Shown piece by piece: positions 7,085-12,499 of a stretch of 12,499 nt of DNA. The stretch spans positions 1-12,499 of the forward strand of contig JAEYQQ010000144.1 of assembly GCA_023409955.1 (NCBI GenBank), read 5' to 3'. This stretch comes from Bacillota bacterium. Its GTDB lineage: Bacteria > Bacillota > Clostridia > Christensenellales > Aristaeellaceae. Made by a program: the position numbers and the translations under genes. Within the stretch, counting starts at the first letter, position 1, and each line of letters opens with the position of its first letter. A model generated the notes under the pieces. It did not search any database, was not told the origin of the DNA, and saw only the letters and a list, made by a program, of their open reading frames with translations.

Positions 7085-7098
7085 CAAATCACTATAAT
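7070..7098 (+). promoter_or_regulatory. Consensus sigma-A promoter of the secreted-protein gene
   Basis: TTGACA (7070-7075), a 17-base spacer and TATAAT (7093-7098) form a perfect consensus promoter. Transcription would start near 7105, about 45 bases before the ATG. Such a promoter predicts high basal expression unless repressed. Confidence 0.85.
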
Positions 7099-7149
7099 GC
7101 AATAAGGTTTTACATCAGCCCAAATTAATTTACAAAGGAGAAATGCCCC

Positions 7150-7794
7150 ATGAAGAAAATCGTTTCTATTGCATTATCCCTTCTCATGGTATGCCTGCTT
7201 GGTGTGGCATCTGCCGAACTTGTTGATACCTATTCCAGCGCTTCCTTAACCAAAAGCTTTATTCAAGGCGATGAACTGACCACTGTTGCCGAGGTTCTTG
7301 CAGTCAGCGGTGCTGATATTGCTACGAAGGCCCAAGCAGCAGCTCCTGATTATGTACGCATGTACGATAAGCATGTCTTGATCATGTCTGTTAATCCTGA
7401 TGGTTGCGCCGGCATGTCTACCATCGGCTACTGGCGCTATGTAAATAACCGCGAAGGCACAGCACCCGTTGTTATTAATGCCGGCGACTGGGAGTTCAAC
7501 GGCCGCGCCGAAGGTTTGGATCAGGTAGTTATCCAGCTCACCGAAGGCCAGAACGCCCTGAACCTATATAACGCGGGTATCGGCGGACGTGCAAGCATCT
7601 TGGTAACCTTGGACAGCGGCTCATATCTGCTGCACCTGAACATCACCGATATCCATGTGCAAGAGTTCAGCAAAGCTGCTTATGATGCTGGTGAGTTCGC
7701 AAGCGGTTACTCCGGTGCCGACCGTGAAGCAGACTCCTATTACTTCATTTTCGATGTATTGAACATTGAAAAGTGTAGCGGTTTGCTGTTCTAA
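7150..7794 (+). CDS. Secreted protein of unknown function, divergent from LysR regulator
   Basis: I do not recognise this family. The 214-residue product has a signal peptide (MKKIVSIALS core, cleavage probably ASA/EL after residue 22), a signal peptidase I type with no lipobox. The mature part is about 192 residues, rich in alternating hydrophobic/polar stretches that suggest beta strands (around 73-82, 105-113, 124-131, 148-172), and has no further membrane segment. C86 and C209 are its only mature cysteines and could form a disulphide. The C-terminus is acidic and Tyr-rich (GADREADSYYF). AAAGGAG lies 9 bases before the ATG. Perfect promoter, strong site and perfect terminator make it a well-expressed single gene. 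The divergent LysR regulator is the likely controller. Confidence 0.85.
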   Translation: MKKIVSIALSLLMVCLLGVASAELVDTYSSASLTKSFIQGDELTTVAEVLAVSGADIATKAQAAAPDYVRMYDKHVLIMSVNPDGCAGMSTIGYWRYVNNREGTAPVVINAGDWEFNGRAEGLDQVVIQLTEGQNALNLYNAGIGGRASILVTLDSGSYLLHLNITDIHVQEFSKAAYDAGEFASGYSGADREADSYYFIFDVLNIEKCSGLLF

Positions 7795-7805
7795 ATCAAA
7801 TCCCC

Positions 7806-7839
7806 AAAGCTTCCTGCAGACATAGCAGGAAGCTTTTTT
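7806..7839 (+). terminator. Intrinsic terminator of the secreted-protein gene
   Basis: AAAGCTTCCTGC (7806-7817) pairs perfectly with GCAGGAAGCTTT (7825-7836), a 12-bp stem with a 7-base loop; the T run extends to 7839. It starts 11 bases after the stop. Confidence 0.95.
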
Positions 7840-7901
7840 CATGTCTTTTCTCACCTGTTCCTTCTATTTTATATTCTGTTAGGTCACCACCATCCACCCA
7901 A

Positions 7902-7944
7902 CAAAACAAACCGCTCGCTTCCGATATGCAGAAGCGGGCGGTTT
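7902..7944 (-). terminator. Intrinsic terminator of the ABC importer operon
   Basis: AAACCGC-T-CGCTTC (7908-7921) pairs with GAAGCG-G-GCGGTTT (7931-7944). Minus-strand reading then gives the T-rich TTTGTTTTGT. It lies about 23 bases after the permease stop at 7967 and is convergent with the terminator at 7806-7839. Confidence 0.88.
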
Positions 7945-7966
7945 CTTTATATCTTCAGGATGGTGG

Positions 7967-8875
7967 TTACTTGATAGACCCTTCCACCATGCCCTTGATG
8001 ATATATTTTTGTGCAAAAAGGAACAGCACAATGATCGGCAGCATAGCCAGCATGGCACTGGTCAAAATTAGATCCCACTGCTTTAAATACGAACCTACGA
8101 AGGATGTGACCGCCAGCGGTATCGTCTGTACAGAGCCATTGGATCCCAGTACCAATAGCGGCAGCAGGTAATCGTTCCAAATCCAAATACCATTTAGGAT
8201 CAGCACCGACACGGCTACTGGCTGCAGCAGGGGCATCACAATGCGGAAAAACACGCCTGCCTGGCCGCAGCCATCGATCGTCGCCGCCTCCTCCAACTCC
8301 ATAGGCACTCCCTTGATGAAGCCGTGGAGAATGAATATGGACATGGAGCAGCCAAACCCAAGGTATGCAAACACGATACCCTGGTAGGTGCCTAAAAGAG
8401 GCACACCGCTGAATGTGCCCACAATGCGCAGCCACCTTACCAGCGGAAACATGACCACCTGAAAGGGAATGACCATGGCTGCCACAAAGGCCATGAAGAT
8501 CAGCGTGGACCACTTTGTCTTATTGCGCACCAGTACCCAGGCGCACATGGAAGAGAAGAGCAGGATCACCGCCAGGGAGGAAACTGTGATAATCACCGAA
8601 TCGATAAACGCCCCGAAGTAATCGGTGGTAGGGTTATTGAAAATCGTGACAATGTTCGTCCATACCTGACCCCAGTTTGTGGGCCATGATACAGCGCTGT
8701 AAATGATCTCCTTGGCGGTCTTGGCGGAGTTCATGACTACCATCCAGAAGGGCAGCATGAAAATAAGGAAAAGAAGAATGCCTGCCGCCTCCACCAATAT
8801 CCTTTTCACCTTCCGGGAGGTGCCGCTTTTAGCGCCGGCAGTTGTAAGCTTGGTAGGGCTTGCCTTAACGCTCAT
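7967..8875 (-). CDS. Sugar ABC transporter permease, MalG/MsmG type
   Basis: This 302-residue inner-membrane permease belongs to the CUT1 carbohydrate importer class. A basic, polar N-terminus of about 25 residues precedes the first helix (about 27-48). The EAA loop that docks on the ATPase is intact: E196-AATIDG then QAGVFFRIVMPLLQP. The C-terminus IIKGMVEGSIK is the standard MalG-type ending. Its ATG (8875-8873) shares one base with the TAA of the upstream permease (TAATG), and AAGGAGG lies inside that gene's end, so the two are translationally coupled. The substrate cannot be read from sequence; a sugar or oligosaccharide is inferred from the family. No ATPase gene is present in the window. 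Confidence 0.93.
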   Translation of the reverse strand: MSVKASPTKLTTAGAKSGTSRKVKRILVEAAGILLFLIFMLPFWMVVMNSAKTAKEIIYSAVSWPTNWGQVWTNIVTIFNNPTTDYFGAFIDSVIITVSSLAVILLFSSMCAWVLVRNKTKWSTLIFMAFVAAMVIPFQVVMFPLVRWLRIVGTFSGVPLLGTYQGIVFAYLGFGCSMSIFILHGFIKGVPMELEEAATIDGCGQAGVFFRIVMPLLQPVAVSVLILNGIWIWNDYLLPLLVLGSNGSVQTIPLAVTSFVGSYLKQWDLILTSAMLAMLPIIVLFLFAQKYIIKGMVEGSIK

Positions 8876-9759
8876 TACATCTCCACCTCCTTGCGCTTGT
8901 TAAAGTAAACCTGCACCAAGGAAAACACTACTAGCACCACAAAGAACAAAACCGCTTTCGCTTGCGCTTCTGCCATCTTGTTGGAGCCATTTGCAGTAAC
9001 ATAAATGTCCATGGCCAAAAGCTGGCTGGCCTTGACTACACTTCCTGCAAAACGTGTACTTGGCCCGCCATTGGTCAGCGTAAAGTTCATATCAAATTGC
9101 TTAAAGGAATTTGTCAGCGTCAGAAATAGTGATACCGTAAAGGCATTGGCCATCATGGGCATCAGAATACGCCGAAGCCGTTTAAAGTAACTGGCACCAT
9201 CCACCGAAGCCGCTTCCATGATGCTGGCCGGTACCGACTGGATAGAGGCCACATAGATGATCATGATATAACCGGCATACTGCCATGTGTTGACAAAGCT
9301 CATGGCCCATATCACGGTATCAGTACGTGCTATAAATGATTTTGCCAGAAAAGGCAGCGTCTCTCCGGCCATAGTAAACACATTGTTAAACAAAAACTGC
9401 CAGATGTAACCAAGAACGATGCCGCCAATAAGGTTGGGCACGAAAAAGCCAGCGCGATATACGTTACGCAGTCTGGATTCGCCCGTAACCAATAGCGACA
9501 GGAAAAAGCTGACTACGTTAACGATCAGTACATTAATCAGCGTGTACAACACCGTAATGAGGAACGAATACAAAAACTGAGGCTGTGTAAACATGCCCCG
9601 GAAGTTCTCCAGGCCGACGAAGGTTATGTTTTCACGTACACCGTTCCAATCGGTCATCGAATAATAGATTCCCAGAAAGAACGGGCAGATGATGACCATG
9701 ACGAATGCGAATAAGCAGGGAAACATAAAGGCGATGTCTATCCACAATTTCCGTTTCAA
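8875..9759 (-). CDS. Sugar ABC transporter permease, MalF/MsmF type
   Basis: This 294-residue multi-pass permease of the CUT1 class pairs with the MalG-type protein. It has the first helix at about 9-32 followed by the periplasmic YYSMTDWNG segment, and the EAA motif E182-AASVDG then YFKRLRRILMPMM. The TLTNGGPSTRF stretch (227-237) is typical of MsmF/UgpA-like members. The start is a TTG at 9759 with GGGGGAG upstream; the ATG near 9808 is out of frame. A rare start codon, together with the upstream terminator hairpin, would lower its expression relative to the binding protein. Overlaps the next gene by one base. Confidence 0.92.
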   Translation of the reverse strand: MKRKLWIDIAFMFPCLFAFVMVIICPFFLGIYYSMTDWNGVRENITFVGLENFRGMFTQPQFLYSFLITVLYTLINVLIVNVVSFFLSLLVTGESRLRNVYRAGFFVPNLIGGIVLGYIWQFLFNNVFTMAGETLPFLAKSFIARTDTVIWAMSFVNTWQYAGYIMIIYVASIQSVPASIMEAASVDGASYFKRLRRILMPMMANAFTVSLFLTLTNSFKQFDMNFTLTNGGPSTRFAGSVVKASQLLAMDIYVTANGSNKMAEAQAKAVLFFVVLVVFSLVQVYFNKRKEVEM

Positions 9760-9816
9760 TTGGTCGCTCCCCCTTTGCGGCTCGGGCGGTCCCGGCCGGC
9801 CTGCGGCATGATATGG

Positions 9817-9848
9817 AAAAAAGGGGGGAACCGTTTACGGCTCCCCCC
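9817..9848 (-). terminator. Intra-operon intrinsic terminator/attenuator
   Basis: On the minus strand GGGGGGAGCCG (9848-9838) pairs with CGGTTCCCCCC (9833-9823) through 10 Watson-Crick pairs and one G-U, over a 4-base loop, and TTTTTT (9822-9817) follows. It sits 12 bases after the binding-protein stop and 64 bases before the permease start, so partial termination would set a high binding-protein to permease ratio. The 9779-9806 stretch after it is very GC-rich, with a GGCCGGCC palindrome. Confidence 0.9.
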
Positions 9849-9860
9849 GTGCCTTGTTAA

Positions 9861-11129
9861 TTACAGAGTGGGGATCTTTGCGATGGCATCCGTCAAGTCT
9901 TTGATCAGTACATTGACGTCGCTGTGGTCCTGGGCGAACAGGTCGAATATGGGTCCAAGCACGTTTTGGCCGGTGCCATCGGGCATGGTGCCAAAGCGCC
10001 AGTTGTAGTTGCCGCCGGCAGCACTGGCTTCCACCAGGGCAGCGGAGAATTGTCCGGTGGGCTTCAAGGTTACATTCTTGAACGCGGGCACCATGCCAGC
10101 CTGGTTTACCATATAATCAGCGCCTTCATCAGAAGTAGCCATGTAATCCAGGAACGCCAAGGCAGCCTTCTGCTCTGCTTCCGAAGCGCCGCTATTCAGG
10201 CAGTACCAGCTGGGAGCGGCCATAAACAGACCACGGGTCTCCTGCTTGTCAGTGAAGCAGTGGGAGATGTAACCCATCTTGAAGGTAACGCCCAACTGTT
10301 TCATGTTCGGATCCACCCAGTTCCCCTGGTGAACGAACGCGGTCTTCTGCTGCGCAAAGGAGGATACCTGCGCATCATAGTTGCCGTTGGTCAGAATCTC
10401 CTGGTCCGCGTAATCAAACAGCAGCTTCACATAGTTGCTGTATTCAGCCAGGCGTTCTTCATCAACTTCGCCTTTAAGCAGCTTATCCAGCACGGTTGTA
10501 TCGTTGTAATCCAGACCGCCGGCCAGGTAGGCATTGAAGTTATGGTTTCCGGTAACCCACCACATGCCGCCAGCAATGGAGGTAGCCATGGATACTACGG
10601 CGTCCAGGCCCAGTTCAGCTTTCATGGAATCGATTTTTTCAAAGGCAGCCTTCACAGCGGAGAAGGTTGTAAGGGTTGCGGGATCGATACCAGCCTTGGC
10701 AAGTATGTCGGCATTGTAGCCCAAACCGAAGCCCTCTACAGCAACAGGGAAGCCAACCGCTTTGCCGTCTTCACTGACATAGGCAAAGTCTGTGTTTTTA
10801 ACCCATTCGCCAGCGGACATGTCTGCCATGTTGTCTTTCCACACATCGTAGCCACCCTTACCCTCAATGTTAAATAGGGTGGGCATCTGGCCGGCCTGCA
10901 GCTTGGCCTTCAAAGCAGCGCCATAATCCGCGCCGCCGCCGAAGGTTTCCACCTTCACAGTCACACCGGGGGTCGCATCGGAATACGCCTTGGCAAAGGC
11001 CTGCAGTGCGGAATCGATTTCCACCTTTAATTGGAACAGGGTAACGGTGACCTCAGATTCCGCTGTTGCGGGCTGGAACATACCCAGTGCGAGCAGCATA
11101 ACCAGGACCAGGGCAAGTGACTTTTTCAT
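9861..11129 (-). CDS. Sugar ABC transporter substrate-binding protein
   Basis: This 422-residue extracytoplasmic solute-binding protein belongs to the carbohydrate type (SBP family 1). The signal peptide (1-23) ends PATA/ES and has no lipobox Cys, which is unusual for a Gram-positive binding protein, normally a lipoprotein. The mature N-terminus VTLFQLKVE leads to the SDATPGVTVKVETFGGGADY segment, where family members begin their first lobe. AVEGFGLGYNADIL (about residues 125-145) is the conserved hinge region. Aromatics such as WW, NYNWRFG and GNW may stack on sugar rings; the ligand is unknown. AAGGAGG lies 7 bases before the ATG. It is the first gene of the importer operon, separated from the permeases by an intrinsic terminator. 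Confidence 0.92.
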   Translation of the reverse strand: MKKSLALVLVMLLALGMFQPATAESEVTVTLFQLKVEIDSALQAFAKAYSDATPGVTVKVETFGGGADYGAALKAKLQAGQMPTLFNIEGKGGYDVWKDNMADMSAGEWVKNTDFAYVSEDGKAVGFPVAVEGFGLGYNADILAKAGIDPATLTTFSAVKAAFEKIDSMKAELGLDAVVSMATSIAGGMWWVTGNHNFNAYLAGGLDYNDTTVLDKLLKGEVDEERLAEYSNYVKLLFDYADQEILTNGNYDAQVSSFAQQKTAFVHQGNWVDPNMKQLGVTFKMGYISHCFTDKQETRGLFMAAPSWYCLNSGASEAEQKAALAFLDYMATSDEGADYMVNQAGMVPAFKNVTLKPTGQFSAALVEASAAGGNYNWRFGTMPDGTGQNVLGPIFDLFAQDHSDVNVLIKDLTDAIAKIPTL

Positions 11130-11160
11130 TTACGAGCCTCCTTACATATAATGGTTTTGG

Positions 11161-11175
11161 TGTAAACAGTGTACA
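11161..11175. promoter_or_regulatory. Operator-like palindrome over the -10 box of the importer promoter
   Basis: TGTAAACAGTGTACA is an imperfect 15-base palindrome (12 of 14 non-central positions symmetric), similar in shape to LacI-family and CcpA-type operators. It covers the -10 box and the likely start point, a classic repressor position. No LacI-family gene lies in the window. Confidence 0.5.
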
Positions 11176-11196
11176 ATCAGTCCTGTAATTTGTCAA
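11168..11196 (-). promoter_or_regulatory. Promoter of the sugar importer operon
   Basis: On the minus strand, perfect TTGACA (11196-11191), a 17-base spacer and TACACT (11173-11168; 4 of 6 consensus) precede the binding-protein ATG by about 38 bases. Confidence 0.75.
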
Positions 11197-11232
11197 TATT
11201 ATTATGCTCGGATATTTGATTAAACCTTACAA

Positions 11233-11246
11233 GGCAAACGATTGCA
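11233..11246. promoter_or_regulatory. Second LacI-family-like operator candidate
   Basis: GGCAAACGATTGCA has a central CG and 5 of 7 symmetric positions, close to the TGCAAACGTTTGCA type of LacI-family site. It lies about 37 bases upstream of the -35 box. Together with the site at 11161-11175 it could bind one regulator cooperatively. It fits the CcpA cre consensus poorly (three mismatches). Confidence 0.35.
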
Positions 11247-11303
11247 TTTTTATAGAACACTCAGCAGATCAAGAACCACTTTATTGCCTTCATCGCTTTA
11301 TGT

Positions 11304-12140
11304 TTATCCATTGAGTATTTCATATTTTAGCTGCTCGCACTCATCTATGACTGTCATAATAACTTCCTTATTCGATGTTGGTAACCTATATAGACGCCAA
11401 AGCTTCTCAAATGTACCTGAATGATCCGGTATGTACTTTTTGAGGTTAATATATATTTTCTCAATGGTCCTTTCAATGAAGCCGTGTTCTAGAACAACTC
11501 TTCTCTGAAAGCATTTCATTACATCTTTTCCTGTTAAACGTGAATACTTGGCGATTTCTGTGTCAGACATATTTATCGACATGAGTTTATTCCTATAATT
11601 GTGGAGAACGAAATCAATATTTGGGTTCCATAAATCTGCCAGTTCTGTATTCATTATAGAATACTCTGATACAGTATACTTATCCTCACCATATAGATTT
11701 ATTGAGTCCGTTTTTATAATTAACTCAAGATCAAAATAATTCTTTATAATATCTTCCCTTATACATTGAACATCTATTTTTGAAACAATTGTGTTTGCTT
11801 CGGATAAATCTAAGAGTATATTTTCTAGTAGCAATTTTGACTCTTGTGAGATATCGAATTTTGTAATAGCCATAAAATCAATATCAGACAATTCACGAAT
11901 TGCACAACCTCGAGGAACAGAACCAAGTAGCCGAATCTCAAGAAGATTATCTTCAAGTATCTTTATTAACATATTAACGACAACTGAAATGAGTGGCATA
12001 TATGCTTGATCCACATGATCAATTGATGACTGATTTTTAAGAACGATCAACATCATCAAAGCACCACCAATGCTATAATATGTCTGTATCACACTTGAGG
12101 TAAGATAGCTTCTCGATTTCCCCCATGCGATTGATAACAT
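11304..12140 (-). CDS. AT-rich nucleotidyltransferase (NTP_transf_2-like)
   Basis: The longest frame is 278 residues. LLGSVPRGCAIRELSDIDFM (71-90) is the nucleotidyltransferase signature, with G73-S74, D86 and D88, and D123 in KIDVQ as the likely third metal ligand. A helical C-terminal part of about 100 residues follows, as in aminoglycoside nucleotidyltransferases. No substrate can be assigned. The start is uncertain: the ATG at 12140 lacks a ribosome binding site, whereas the ATGs at 12056 and 12053 follow a weak GGTGGTG and give about 250 residues with the motif near residue 45. The gene is strikingly AT-rich (17 of 60 bases G/C at 11641-11700, versus 39 of 60 at 10921-10980), which suggests horizontal acquisition. 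No terminator is seen before the importer promoter. Confidence 0.8.
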   Translation of the reverse strand: MLSIAWGKSRSYLTSSVIQTYYSIGGALMMLIVLKNQSSIDHVDQAYMPLISVVVNMLIKILEDNLLEIRLLGSVPRGCAIRELSDIDFMAITKFDISQESKLLLENILLDLSEANTIVSKIDVQCIREDIIKNYFDLELIIKTDSINLYGEDKYTVSEYSIMNTELADLWNPNIDFVLHNYRNKLMSINMSDTEIAKYSRLTGKDVMKCFQRRVVLEHGFIERTIEKIYINLKKYIPDHSGTFEKLWRLYRLPTSNKEVIMTVIDECEQLKYEILNG

Positions 12141-12143
12141 CGA

Positions 12144-12233
12144 CTACAAAGCATTAAGTAAACCAGGTAATGTGATCCACATTTCCGCCATGGTCACAAG
12201 TTGCAGCGGTGGTATTATATTTATTGGATACAT
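12144..12233 (-). other. Short ORF or gene remnant, 29 codons
   Basis: An ATG at 12233 opens a 29-residue hydrophobic frame (starts MYPINIIPPLQLV, ends LPGLLNAL), stopping at TAG (12146-12144), only one codon before the first nucleotidyltransferase ATG and in the same frame. There is no clear ribosome binding site. It may be non-coding, or the start of a gene disrupted when the nucleotidyltransferase arrived. Confidence 0.2.
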
Positions 12234-12244
12234 TAAAATGATCT

Positions 12245-12499
12245 TTACAAATTCATTATTAAAGTCACCATCAGTACAAATATGCCGATGCATCCTACTG
12301 CATAGTCGAATACTTCCCAAAGAAGCTTTGATGCACCAACAAACACTGAGCGGTCCTTGCCGTACCAATACCACACACCAAAGGCGCTGCAACACAATCC
12401 AATAATCAAAGCTATGTACTTTGAAACTGATTTTTGGACCTCACCGGCGCTATTCCATTGAACCGCTGTGCTTTCGGGCAAAAGACATAAGCCGAGTAT
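12245..12499 (-). CDS. Small two-helix membrane protein (5' end outside window)
   Basis: The frame is open from the right edge to a TAA at 12247-12245. The only start codon inside the window that I can place is a TTG at 12481 without a good site, so the true start is probably outside. From that TTG the product has 78 residues, with hydrophobic helices at about 22-41 and 57-77, separated by a charged loop (GKDRS). Residues before the first helix (about 6-20) are polar, and the residues encoded at the edge are hydrophobic (LGLCLL), as at the end of a signal sequence. The layout of cleaved signal, helix ending W-x-W-Y-G, short loop and helix loosely resembles VirB2/TrbC-type pilins of conjugative systems, but I cannot confirm this. 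Confidence 0.45.
   Translation of the reverse strand: MLGLCLLPESTAVQWNSAGEVQKSVSKYIALIIGLCCSAFGVWYWYGKDRSVFVGASKLLWEVFDYAVGCIGIFVLMVTLIMNL

Noticed and set aside
7947..8513. A 188-codon minus-strand frame overlapping the MalG-type permease
   Set aside because: It is another frame of the permease gene; His/Cys/Gly-rich composition is typical of a shadow frame and the permease motifs are intact.
9924..10877. A 317-codon plus-strand open frame inside the binding-protein gene
   Set aside because: It is antisense to a well-supported solute-binding protein, lacks a credible ribosome binding site and has no recognisable motifs.
11233..11246. Catabolite-responsive (cre) site for CcpA
   Set aside because: It misses three conserved cre positions; kept only as a generic LacI-family-like candidate.

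Overview
The window looks like a chromosomal stretch of a low-to-mid GC Gram-positive bacterium, most likely a member of the Clostridia (Bacillota). The evidence is strong AAGGAG/AGGAGG ribosome binding sites, sigma-A-type promoters, the rbgA-rnhB-yraN housekeeping cluster, a zf-trcl-type zinc-ribbon protein, a DUF3048 protein and a MsmEFG-type sugar importer without its own ATPase. Base composition is near 50% GC for most of the window and drops sharply after about 11,200. The species cannot be named from the sequence.

Layout (most genes on the minus strand). 1-1408: 5' part of a large membrane glycosyltransferase of the Gpi18/GT87 type, with a signal peptide and an extracytoplasmic carbohydrate-binding-like domain, running off the left edge. 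1453-3327: rbgA (ylqF), rnhB and yraN with overlapping ends, hence one operon. 3602-4693: a secreted DUF3048 (YerB-like) protein with its own terminator. 4773-5420: a promoter, a possibly structured leader, a 98-residue double zinc-ribbon protein and a terminator on the plus strand. 5547-5987: a cysteine-rich ferritin-like protein with two iron-ligand half-motifs. 6115-7005 and 7150-7794: a LysR regulator divergent from an unrecognised secreted protein, which has a textbook consensus promoter and a perfect 12-bp terminator stem. 7967-11129: a CUT1-type sugar ABC importer (binding protein, then two permeases), with a strong intrinsic terminator between the binding-protein gene and the permeases and an operator-like palindrome on its promoter. 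11304-12499: an AT-rich segment with a nucleotidyltransferase resembling the antibiotic-nucleotidyltransferase/MNT fold, a short ORF and a partial two-helix membrane protein, probably acquired horizontally.

How the parts relate: the left half is ribosome assembly, RNA/DNA maintenance and envelope functions. The right half is nutrient uptake. The LysR/secreted-protein pair and the AT-rich right end are the least explained parts. I found no CRISPR array, tRNA, rRNA, transposase or integrase. I did not find a clear case for a new multi-gene defence or biosynthetic system. The best candidates for a second look are the LysR-linked secreted protein, the intra-operon terminator and promoter operator of the ABC importer, and the AT-rich island at the right edge.
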